A DNA stretch of 64,000 nucleotides. Origin: Dyella sp. GSA-30 (GTDB lineage Bacteria > Pseudomonadota > Gammaproteobacteria > Xanthomonadales > Rhodanobacteraceae). Location: contig NZ_AP027042.1 of NCBI RefSeq assembly GCF_027924605.1, forward strand, positions 5,309,524 to 5,373,523, written 5' to 3'. The notes beneath the pieces are model-generated. The model was given only the letters and a program-made list of their open reading frames with translations, ran no database searches and was not told the origin of the DNA. A program made the translations under genes and the position numbers. Position 1 is the stretch's first letter. Each line of letters begins with the position of its first letter. This document shows positions 54,990-63,800 of the stretch, in pieces.

Positions 54990-56221
54990 GCACCCCCACT
55001 GCTCCCGACTTCCGTTCCGAGTCCTTTCTGCTTGAACACATCAAGCACACGATGGCGTTCTACCACCCGCGCTGCATCGACCCGAACGGCGGCTTTTTCC
55101 ACTACTTCAAAGACGACGGCACCATCTACGACCGCAGCCACCGCCATCTGGTGAGCAGCACGCGCTTCGTCTTCAACTACGCGATGGCCTCGATCGAGTT
55201 CGGCAAGCCGGACTATCTCGATGCGGTCCATCACGGCCTGAAATACCTGCGCGAGGTGCACCGTCAGGCCAACGGCGGTTATGCGTGGACCATTCGCGAC
55301 GGCAAGCCGGAAGACCTCACCTACCACTGCTACGGCGTGGCCTTCGTACTGCTGGCCTACTCCACCGCGCTCAAGGCCGGCGTCAAGGACGTCATCCCGT
55401 GGATGGACGAAACCTGGAACCTGCTCGAGAAATATTACTGGGACGCCGACGCCGGCCTGTATCGCGACGAATGCGATGCGAACTGGAACTTCAGCGGCTA
55501 CCGCGGCCAGAACGCGAACATGCACATGTGCGAGGCGATGCTCGCGGCGTACCAGGCCAGCGACGATCCGCGCTATCTCGATCGCGCGCTGACGCTGGCC
55601 GAAAACATGACCCAGCGCCAGGCTGCCAAGACCGCCGACAAGCCAGCCACCCACGGTGGCCTGGTCTGGGAACACTATGACATTCACTGGAATGTCGACT
55701 GGAAGTACAACCTCGACAATCCCAAGCATCTGTTCCGCCCCTGGGGCTTCCAGCCCGGTCACCAGACCGAGTGGGCCAAGCTGCTGTTGATCCTCGAACC
55801 GCTGCTGCTCGAGCGCAATCGCGAAGAAAAGTGGCTGGTGCCCAAGGCGCAGCACCTGTTCGACACCGCACTGGAACATGCCTGGGACGACGCCAATGGC
55901 GGCATCGTCTATGGTTTCGATCCCGACGGAAAAGTTTGCGATGGCGACAAGTATTTCTGGGTACAGGCCGAGTCGTTGGCTGCGGTGGCGCTGCTGCATG
56001 CACGTACCGGCGATGCCAAGTACGACCAGTGGTACGAGAAGATCTGGGCCTATAGCTGGGAGCACTTCGTCGACCACAAGTACGGCGCCTGGTATCGCAT
56101 CCTGACCCAGGACAACAAAAAGTACGACGACGAAAAGAGCCCGGCCGGCAAGGTGGATTACCACACCATGGGCGCGTGCTACGAAGTACTGGCGCTGATC
56201 CGCGCCGGCGGCGTACCGTAA
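54986..56221 (+). CDS. AGE-family mannose isomerase (epimerase/isomerase)
   Basis: The 411-residue (alpha/alpha)6-barrel enzyme of the N-acylglucosamine-2-epimerase superfamily is assigned from STRFVFNYAMASIEFG, NANMHMCEAMLAAY, the catalytic histidine segment LFRPWGFQPGHQTEWAKLLL and WVQAESLAAVALLHA. This pattern fits bacterial D-mannose isomerases (mannose to fructose) more than sugar N-acyl epimerases. The start ATG at 54986 overlaps the kinase stop. An in-frame extension back to 54527 reads the kinase in another frame and is not real. A mannobiose 2-epimerase is the chief alternative. Confidence 0.87.
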   Translation: MSTPTAPDFRSESFLLEHIKHTMAFYHPRCIDPNGGFFHYFKDDGTIYDRSHRHLVSSTRFVFNYAMASIEFGKPDYLDAVHHGLKYLREVHRQANGGYAWTIRDGKPEDLTYHCYGVAFVLLAYSTALKAGVKDVIPWMDETWNLLEKYYWDADAGLYRDECDANWNFSGYRGQNANMHMCEAMLAAYQASDDPRYLDRALTLAENMTQRQAAKTADKPATHGGLVWEHYDIHWNVDWKYNLDNPKHLFRPWGFQPGHQTEWAKLLLILEPLLLERNREEKWLVPKAQHLFDTALEHAWDDANGGIVYGFDPDGKVCDGDKYFWVQAESLAAVALLHARTGDAKYDQWYEKIWAYSWEHFVDHKYGAWYRILTQDNKKYDDEKSPAGKVDYHTMGACYEVLALIRAGGVP

Positions 56222-56227
56222 GCGATA

Positions 56228-56263
56228 TGACGCGCTGCCTCGCCCATACGAGGCAGCGCGTCA
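56228..56263 (+). terminator. Strong 15-base-pair hairpin after the mannose operon
   Basis: The stem TGACGCGCTGCCTCG pairs perfectly with CGAGGCAGCGCGTCA around CCCATA. No T-run follows, so it may be a processing or stability hairpin, or a terminator without a U-tract, rather than a classical intrinsic terminator. It lies seven bases after the isomerase stop. Confidence 0.7.
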
Positions 56264-56309
56264 GACGGTGTCACGCCAGGAAGGCTCCTCCTTCCCCACA
56301 AGGTTTCGC

Positions 56310-58289
56310 ATGAAAATGATCTCGACGCTCTCCGGCGCCATCGGCGCCGCTTTGTTGCTTGCCGCGGGCAGTGCGATCGCCGCCGATACGGCCAAGCCCC
56401 GCTTCGATCCGCGCGACACATTCGCCCCGTTCGATTACCCGCAAGCCGTCAACGCGTATCGCTCAGGCAGCGGCAAGCCCGGCCCATTGTTCTGGCAGAA
56501 CCGCGCGGACTACAAGATCGACGCCACGCTCGATCCGAGCACACGCAAGCTCAGCGGCGACGAGGTCATTACCTATACCAACCACAGTCCCGACGCGCTC
56601 GACGTGCTGTGGCTGCATGTCGACCAGAATCGCTATCGCAAGGACGCGCGCGGCGCGTTCACGTCGGGGAAATTCCCGACCGAGTTCACCGATGGCTACC
56701 AGATCGAGTCGATCGAGGTGGAAGACGCCCATGGTCATCGCCAGAAAGCCGAATGGACCGTCGCCGATACGCGCATGCAGATCCGTCTCCCCGAAGCGGT
56801 AAAAGCCGCTGGTGGTAGCGTGCGCGTGCATATCCGCTACAGCTTTACCGTGCCGGGCGAGTTCGGCGGCCGCATGGATTACAACGAAACCAAGAACGGC
56901 GATATCTACGAAATCGCTCAGTGGTATCCGCGGCTGTGCGTCTACGACGACCTGCGTGGCTGGGATACGGCGCCTTATCTCAATAGCGAGTTCTATCTCG
57001 AATACGGCGATTTCGAATATGCCGTCACCGTTCCATGGGACATGATCGTGGTCGGCTCAGGCGAGCTGCTCAACCCCAAGGACGTATTGACCGCCACCGA
57101 ACAGCAGCGCCTGGAGCAGGCACGGCACAGCGATACGACGGTGATGATCCGCTCGCCGCAGGAAGTGAACGAGCCATCCAGCCGTCCGAAGCAAAGCGGC
57201 ACGCTGACCTGGCGCTTTCGCATGAACAACACGCGCGACGTCGCCTTTGGCGCATCCAAGGCCTTCGTGTGGGACGCGGCGCGGATCAACCTGCCACAGG
57301 GCAAGACCGCCCTGGCGATGTCGGCCTACCCGGTGGAAAGCGCCGGCAACGATCGTTGGGGCCGCGCCACTGAATACCTGAAGAGTTCGACCGAGTACTT
57401 CTCCAAACAGTGGTATCCCTACCCTTACCCGGTGGCGATCAACGAGGCCGGTACGGCGGGCGGCATGGAATACCCCGGCATCACCTTCGACTCGAAGGTG
57501 GTGAAGGATCGTGTGCTGCACATGATCATCGCGCACGAGATCGGCCATACCTGGTTCCCGATGATCGTGGGCACCGACGAGCGCCGTAACGCGTGGATGG
57601 ATGAAGGCTTCAATACCTTTATCGACGTCTACGAAGACGATGCGTTCAACCACGGCGAGTTCGCGCCCAAGCGCGATAGCGAATATGCGCCCGGCGGCGG
57701 CAACCCTGCCGACGAGATGGCGCAGGTCATGAAGGACGCCGATGCGCCGCCGTTGTTGATCGGCGCGGACATGGTGCCGGAGAAGTACCGCCATCCGATG
57801 ACGTACTTCAAATCGGCGTTTGGTCTGGTGCTGCTACGCGAACAGATCATCGGACCGGAACGCTTCGACCCGGCCTTCCGCCGTTATATCGAGACCTGGG
57901 CATACAAGCATCCCAGCCCCACTGATTTCTTCCGTTTCATGGAAAGCCAGACCGGCGAAGACCTCGGCTGGTTCTGGCGCGGTTGGTACACCAACAACTG
58001 GCAGTTCGACATGGCCGTGCAAAAGGTCGCGCCCAGCCATGGCGATTGGAGCCAGGGCGCGGATGTGACGCTCGCCAATCTCGATCAGCTGGTGCTGCCC
58101 AATACGCTCGAAGTGCGTTACGACGACGGTAGCAAGAGCGATGTGCGCATTCCGGTGGAAACCTGGCAGCAGCATCGCAGCTTCACGCTGCATGTGGATG
58201 GTACGCACAAGGTGGTATCGGCCACGCTCGACTCGGAGCACAAGTTGCCGGAAGCGGATCGGAGCAATGATGTGTTGAACGTCAAGTAG
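56310..58289 (+). CDS. M1-family metallopeptidase, exported
   Basis: The 659-residue peptidase has a signal peptide (LSGAIGAALLLAAGSAIA). The gluzincin motif is in MIIAHEIGHTWFPMIVGTDE, completed by the glutamate in AWMDEGFNTFIDVY. The N-terminal beta-domain (about 60-300, TLDPSTRKLSGDEVITYTNH) and a MEYPGITF segment near 395 are typical of M1 aminopeptidases, with the usual GAMEN motif replaced by GGMEY. The ATG at 56310 has AAGG upstream. It probably removes N-terminal residues from peptides in the periplasm. No functional link to the mannose operon is evident. Confidence 0.9.
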   Translation: MKMISTLSGAIGAALLLAAGSAIAADTAKPRFDPRDTFAPFDYPQAVNAYRSGSGKPGPLFWQNRADYKIDATLDPSTRKLSGDEVITYTNHSPDALDVLWLHVDQNRYRKDARGAFTSGKFPTEFTDGYQIESIEVEDAHGHRQKAEWTVADTRMQIRLPEAVKAAGGSVRVHIRYSFTVPGEFGGRMDYNETKNGDIYEIAQWYPRLCVYDDLRGWDTAPYLNSEFYLEYGDFEYAVTVPWDMIVVGSGELLNPKDVLTATEQQRLEQARHSDTTVMIRSPQEVNEPSSRPKQSGTLTWRFRMNNTRDVAFGASKAFVWDAARINLPQGKTALAMSAYPVESAGNDRWGRATEYLKSSTEYFSKQWYPYPYPVAINEAGTAGGMEYPGITFDSKVVKDRVLHMIIAHEIGHTWFPMIVGTDERRNAWMDEGFNTFIDVYEDDAFNHGEFAPKRDSEYAPGGGNPADEMAQVMKDADAPPLLIGADMVPEKYRHPMTYFKSAFGLVLLREQIIGPERFDPAFRRYIETWAYKHPSPTDFFRFMESQTGEDLGWFWRGWYTNNWQFDMAVQKVAPSHGDWSQGADVTLANLDQLVLPNTLEVRYDDGSKSDVRIPVETWQQHRSFTLHVDGTHKVVSATLDSEHKLPEADRSNDVLNVK

Positions 58290-58329
58290 GCAACCTGACT
58301 ACTGCGACTTCATAAAAACCTCCCCTCCT

Positions 58330-58457
58330 CGTCATCCCGGCGCAGGCCGGGACCCAGTGGCTTCGGTTTCCAATCTTCGCGATAGAACAGATTTTTGTTG
58401 GCTCTCGCGATAACCGATCACAAGGTCACTGGGTCCCGGCCTGCGCCGGGATGACGA
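58330..58457. repeat. Palindromic intergenic repeat pair (family B)
   Basis: The left unit (58330-58366, CGTCATCCCGGCGCAGGCC core) and the inverted right unit (58421-58457) flank about 55 bases. It lies between the convergent M1 peptidase and diguanylate cyclase stops, and is the same element as at 20735-20867. Confidence 0.9.
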
Positions 58458-58525
58458 CTAGGAAGGTTTTCAGCGAATTCCCGGAAGTCGCACGCACAAA
58501 TAATCCGCACTCGACTCGACGTTCG

Positions 58526-59572
58526 CTACACCACCGGCTCCACAAACTGATACTCGTGGTCATACGTCATCACCCGATTACGCCCACGGCTCTTGGCCAG
58601 ATAAAGCGCTTGATCGGCCGCATCTACCCAAGCCTCGGCGCTGGGCATCCACCCTTCGAGCATCGCAATACCGACACTGACCGAGCACTCGATACCGCCC
58701 GAACGGATCGTCGCCGTGCGCAGACGGATCCGTTCGGCGATATGTGCGGCAATTTCCGCGTTCGCACCCGGCAGCAGCACGACAAATTCATCGCCGGCAA
58801 AGCGTGCCGCCGTATCGATGCCACGAACCGACTGCTTGAGCAGGTTCGCAAACTGACGCAGCACCTCATCGCCGGCGGCATGGCCGCCATGATCGTTGAT
58901 GCTTTTGAAATGATCGATGTCCAACATCAGCATCACCGACGAATGCCCGCGTGAACGCGCAGTTTTCAGTTCGGCATACGCCAGGTCGCTCCAATGCGTG
59001 CGACTGGCCAGGCCGGTCAGCATGTCGGTGCGGCCGATCTCCCGCAGCATCAGGTTCTGTTGCATGACCCGGCGTGCCAGGCCATGGGCGGACAGGCTGA
59101 TCGCGCTGGGGTAGATCAACAAAAACGGTACGCAAGCGAGAATCTCGATCGGCGAACTGGCGGTCCGGATCTGGAAACCGTTGAGCGCGGCGGCAAACAC
59201 ACAGGCAATCACCTGCCCCGGCAAGGTTCGCAGCAATAGCCGCCAGCCGCCGACATTCAATTTATCGGCCGCCAACATGCTGATCAGCAGTACGCTGGGA
59301 AGCAGATTGAACTGCATCAGCGCCACCCACACGCCACCCATCGCCGAATCCACCCCCAGGTTGATGTATTCGGCAAATTTGGGATTTTGATGGCTCATCG
59401 CCAGCCAGTAAGCGACCTGGGGCCAGATAAAGGCATGCAAGGTCGCCAGCAGCCATGGAATCGGCCCGGTATGGTTTTCGTGGAAAACCATACCCACGCA
59501 GAGGAAACCCACGCCCAGCCCCCAGGTTCGCAGTCGCCTGACACGGCGCACGAATCGGATGTCATCGGTCAT
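58526..59572 (-). CDS. MASE2-domain diguanylate cyclase
   Basis: The 348-residue membrane protein has an N-terminal MASE2 region (about residues 8-170, LRTWGLGVGFLCVGMVFHEN, NLLPSVLLISMLAADK), as in E. coli DgcC/AdrA. The GGDEF domain has LTGLASRTHW, MLDIDHFKSINDHGGH and the active-site loop FAGDEFVVLL (AGDEF, an alanine variant of GGDEF that is usually active). RGID five residues before it is the RxxD inhibitory site for product feedback. It makes cyclic-di-GMP, which would affect biofilm, adhesion and pilus behaviour. It stands alone on the minus strand. Confidence 0.93.
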   Translation of the reverse strand: MTDDIRFVRRVRRLRTWGLGVGFLCVGMVFHENHTGPIPWLLATLHAFIWPQVAYWLAMSHQNPKFAEYINLGVDSAMGGVWVALMQFNLLPSVLLISMLAADKLNVGGWRLLLRTLPGQVIACVFAAALNGFQIRTASSPIEILACVPFLLIYPSAISLSAHGLARRVMQQNLMLREIGRTDMLTGLASRTHWSDLAYAELKTARSRGHSSVMLMLDIDHFKSINDHGGHAAGDEVLRQFANLLKQSVRGIDTAARFAGDEFVVLLPGANAEIAAHIAERIRLRTATIRSGGIECSVSVGIAMLEGWMPSAEAWVDAADQALYLAKSRGRNRVMTYDHEYQFVEPVV

Positions 59573-59835
59573 GGGGGCTACCTCGCTTCAATCTTGCTGA
59601 GCACCCCGATGCAAGACATATGCCGAGCAAAAGCAGGGGCTAATCCGCCTTTGGAGTGTCAAAAGAGGCGCATAAATCGCAGATTCCTGCCGTTCTGCGT
59701 CGCAAGCGGCCGGATCGGCCGGCGTTTTCACAAAAATGAACGAACCTCCAAAGAGGTACGAGCGCTGCGCGAGTGACCACTCTACGTAGGAGAAAACCTA
59801 CTGTAAGATCGCCCCGCCAGCCGCAAAGCCAAGAT

Positions 59836-59908
59836 GGCGTCAACAAGGGCTATGGACATATCAGGGGTGATGGTCCTTGGCTCGGCTAGCACCGAACTTG
59901 TTGACGCC
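59836..59908. repeat. 12-base perfect inverted repeat with 49-base spacer
   Basis: GGCGTCAACAAG (59836-59847) and CTTGTTGACGCC (59897-59908) are perfect inverted copies. They could form a long stem in an RNA from either strand. They match no known element I recognise. Confidence 0.6.
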
Positions 59909-59916
59909 GTCGAGGC

Positions 59917-59946
59917 AAAAAATGGCCCGGGCTTGCGCCCGGGCCA
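59917..59946 (-). terminator. Intrinsic terminator of an unknown minus-strand transcript
   Basis: Read on the minus strand, the stem TGGCCCGGGC / GCCCGGGCCA with loop GCAA is followed by TTTTTT, a textbook terminator. The nearest minus-strand gene upstream is the small frame at 60093-60314, about 150 bases away. Confidence 0.85.
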
Positions 59947-60092
59947 GCCGCAACGTCCATTGTTGCAAACGATGGGACAGGGGAATCCCATCCGTGTGAC
60001 CTGCAGGGGGTCAGATCACACATCTTCCGGACAGACCATGCTCTCAGCGAAGGGAGACGGGCATCCTGCCCTGCACAGTTGTCGGAAGCCGG

Positions 60093-60314
60093 TTACCGAA
60101 GCGGCGCTTCCGCCTCAGTGAATGAATGTTTATCCGCAAGCGTCACCTTGACCGCAGAACTACCGGTTCGGGCTTCGCGCTCGGCAATGTGGGTGGCCAA
60201 GGCCACGGCGTCGAACATGTCCCTACGGTGAGCCAGCTGGCGATTCTGTCGCAGAACCTTCCAACCGTTGCGGCGACTGCCAGCCACGCAATATTCGATT
60301 CGGTTCGTAACCAT
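60093..60314 (-). CDS. Small hypothetical protein (DUF2188-like)
   Basis: The 73-residue frame begins MVTNRIEYCVAGSRRNGWKV, then VALATHIAEREARTGSSAVK. The pattern (short beta strand, G-W-K/R-V, helix rich in A/E, then a basic strand) resembles small DUF2188-type proteins, which often bear a short two-stranded sheet plus helix. GAGG lies about five bases before the ATG. A terminator downstream on the same strand supports a real minus-strand transcript. Overlapping frames on both strands look less protein-like. Function is unknown. Confidence 0.5.
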   Translation of the reverse strand: MVTNRIEYCVAGSRRNGWKVLRQNRQLAHRRDMFDAVALATHIAEREARTGSSAVKVTLADKHSFTEAEAPLR

Positions 60315-60824
60315 CGCTGCCTCGCTCGTGAGTCAGTGCCCTTCGTTGAGATACATCGTCGCGCCGAGCGGGTATGCCGGGATATAGGAAAAGTATGAAA
60401 AATCGGCCCTACCTGTGCGGATGGTCCGATCGCCACTACCAGGGATGCACGTCCGTCGAGCACGCACTCCGCAGTTCCGACGACTTCACATAATCATCAT
60501 GTAATACACCGGCCAAACCGGCGTTTCTTGCGATTTCACGAACTCCATTGCAATGCGGCGCTCATCGAACCGTAAATTGCCTTTATGTGATTGCGTATTA
60601 CGCAACCGACGTTTATATAGACATCTATCAGATGCATCTGCGCCAGCGCGGGCATGTGTTTGGGGGCTGATTCGTAAAGCAACGGCGTCAAGGGTCATGC
60701 AAAGCATGGCTCATGTGAGGGCCGCGATAGCAAGGCCTTCGAACCCGCTCGTGCGAACGTCTGGCCTGACATAGACCAGCCGATCCCATGAGGTAATCAA
60801 TCTTCTTGGAAGAGGTTGATGCTT
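60315..60824. other. Long AT-richer leader region upstream of the autotransporter
   Basis: No supported gene lies here. The stretch about 60480-60640 is less GC-rich than its surroundings and holds a sigma-70-like promoter with an overlapping palindrome. The implied leader from this promoter to the adhesin start is about 200 bases. A 73-residue minus-strand frame at 60486-60707 has no good ribosome site and was not accepted. Confidence 0.5.
60591..60619 (+). promoter_or_regulatory. Sigma-70-like promoter with palindrome for the autotransporter
   Basis: TTGCGT (60591-60596) and TATATA (60614-60619) are separated by 17 bases. The -35 box is part of the perfect dyad TTGCGTATTACGCAA (60591-60605), so a regulator bound there would block or control the promoter. 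Confidence 0.55.
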
Positions 60825-63800
60825 ATGAATAGGGTCTATCGTGTGGTTTGGAATGCTGGCCTGGGCGCCTGGGTGGTGGCATCCGAACTGGCCAGATCAC
60901 GACACGGTGTCGCTTCGACGTCGCCGCCCCACACCTTTCGACAAACCGTCCTTGCCTGTGCCCTGCTCGCTTTGTGCAGTGGAGGCAGCGCATTCGCGCA
61001 AAACGTAACGCTGGCTCAATACAACCCGCAAACCAACGATAACGAAGTCGGCGCGACGATCGTCGCGGCAGGCGCCACGGTGAACCTGAGCGGCCCGCAA
61101 CAATTCATTACCGGCGATTCGGGTGCGCGCAGCACCACGTTAGGCGCCTTGCTGGCGATCAACCGGATACTTTCCGGATCGCAATGGATCGGCGCATTGC
61201 GGCTCAATCCGGGCTCGCAGAACTTCGGCGTCACGGTACCCGACCCGATCACCGGTGGCACACGCGTGACCTCTACGTTCGCTACGGCCAATCTGGTGCC
61301 GGTCGCTCCCGTAACCAATGCCACGACTGTACCCGACGACGTCAATGTCAACGGAGCGCAGTACATCGATATGCGCGTAGCGACCGTCGGCACAGGCGGC
61401 GGTACGCTCAACGTCAATATCGGCGGCGCCGCCGGCTCGCTGTCCACCGCCAGCACCAATGCATGGACCATCGCCGCCAAGCAGTCCTCGCTGTTCTACG
61501 CCGATGGCTCCGGCGGCAACGCAAGCACCATCAACTGGAATTCCAATAACCGCATCAGCTTCATCGGCGACGTAGCGCCGACGACCACGCAGACCTTCAG
61601 TGTCACCAATGTATCGGCCTATGGGGGCACCTTCACGGTCACCACCGCCGATGGCGTCACCAGCACGCATACGGTCAACAACGATACAGACCTGCGCACT
61701 TACAACGACTGGCTGATCAGCCAGCTGCGAAGCGGCAACCTCGATCCCACGCAATACAACGCCAACTTCAACAAGGCCTATACCTCGTCGACCCAGACGA
61801 TCGGCTATACCGCCAGCGCCACCGCGCCGGACGAAGTGACGCTGCCGATCGGCGACCGCATCGTGATGCATCTGATCGGCGCGCGGGCATCGGGCACCAT
61901 CGCCGCGGGCAAGACGCTGGAAGTATCCAACTCGAACAATGGCGCGATCCGCGCCGAAGCCGGTGCACAGGTGGCGAACAACGGTGCCCTGGCTGTCACG
62001 CACACCGCTGGCGATGGCACCGCGATGCTACTGACCGGCAACGCCACGCATGGCGACAACAACGGCGTCATCAACGGCAATTTCTTCCTCAATCCCAATG
62101 GCTCGACCGTCGATGGCGCCTTCGGCTCGAACGTGGTCGACGTAGCCGCTCAAGCCACCTTCAGCAATAACGGCATCCTGAATCTGGCAACGGGTGCAAC
62201 CAACGGTGCCGGCGCTTCCGCCGGCATTCGTTTAGGTACGGGTACCAGCGCAACCAGCAGCGGCATCATCAACGTGGGCGTAACCGGTTCGAAGTCCAAT
62301 GGTTCGATGACCGGTGTACTGCTCAACGATCCGACGGCGTCGTTCACCAACACCAGTACCGGCATGATCTATATCGGCCGCGGTCCGCAAACCAGCGCAT
62401 CGCAGAACCCCGCCGACGTGGCGATCAATCAGGGCTCATTGACTGCCGGCATCACCGTCAACGGCAATGCCACTGCGCTGAACCAGGGTACGATCACGAT
62501 CGGCAGCAAGACACAGAATGCCGCCGGCATTACCGTCAACAGCGGCATCAACGCCAATGTGGTCAATAGCGGCACGATCAATATCAATGGCGCCGCCGCG
62601 ACCGTGCCGCGTGAAAACGACGGCATCCTGGTCACCAATTCGGGCGGCGTCAGCAATACCGGCACCATCAACTTGAACGGCGTCAACGGCGTCGGCATCA
62701 AGGTCCTCAGCACCAATGCCACGGCGTCGAATGCAACATCTACCGGCACGATCAATGTTGCCGGCGGCGCCGACCCCGGCAGCGGCACGCGCAATTTTGG
62801 TGTGTGGGTGGAGGGTCAGGCTTCGGGCACTGCCACGGCAACCGTCGGTGGCGCCATCGATTTGCTCGGCAATGGTGCCATCGGTATTCATGCACGCGGT
62901 CGCGCGACGATCGACGTAGCTGCATCGGCAGTGCCGACCTTTTCCAATGGCACCAATCAGATCGCGTTCTTTGCCTTCGGCCCCAATGCGAAGATCAACG
63001 TCGCCAGTCCTGCGTTGAACGTCACTACAACCGGCTCGACGCTGTTTCGCGTGGAAAGCGGTGCGAACTTCGACGGCACCGGCCTGCATCTCACCGCATC
63101 GGGCCAGAACTCGCTCGCCGTGCTCGGCACCGGAGCGCCCTCGGTGGTGAGTACGAAGGATGCAAATATCAATGTATCGGGGGCGGGAGCCACCGGTGTC
63201 ATCGTCGAAGGCGGCGCAACCGGCTCCATCGATGCAACCTCGGACGTGCAGCTGACCGGTGTAGGTTCCGTTGCCGGCATCGCCGATGGTCAAAAGCACA
63301 CGCTCACGGGTGCTGCCAGCGGCTCTCCCGTGGCTACGACTACATTGACCAGTGCGGCCACCCTGACCTCAAGCACCGCCAATCTCACCGGATACATCGC
63401 ACGCAACCAGGCCAAGTTCACCAACTCCGGCGATATCACGTTTACCGGCGCACACTCGACCGGCATCAGCGTGCAGTCTGGCGCCACCGGCACCAACAGC
63501 GGCAATATTTCGGTGATCGATGGCGGCACCGGCATCCTGGTCGACAGCAGCGCCACTAACACCACAACGACGGCCAACGATACCGGCGTGCTCTCGGTCA
63601 ACGGCGGCAGCGTAGCCGATCGCACGCGCGGTGCCGTTGCCACCGGTTCGCGAGCGGTGGCAAACCTGCAAGCCGGCGCACAGGTGCAGTTGAATGGCGT
63701 CGGCGCGATCGGAGCCGAGGCGATCAACGGTGGCACGGTCAACGTAGCGGCCGGCGCCACGCCGGTATTCAGCAATACCGATCAGATCGCCTTCCATGCA

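Larger units (their letters stand above)
59573..60092. other. Intergenic region between the diguanylate cyclase and the small unknown gene
   Basis: No convincing gene lies in these 520 bases. A hairpin-like dyad GTAGG / CCTAC at 59787-59802 lies upstream of the cyclase. A widely spaced inverted repeat lies at 59836-59908, and an intrinsic terminator for minus-strand transcription at 59917-59946. Short frames here lack ribosome sites and recognisable sequence. Confidence 0.5.

Noticed and set aside
59834-60121. A 95-codon plus-strand frame
   Set aside because: It crosses an inverted repeat and a strong minus-strand terminator, and has no ribosome site or recognisable sequence.
60486-60707. 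A 73-codon minus-strand frame
   Set aside because: It covers the adhesin promoter, lacks a ribosome site and has no protein-like pattern.
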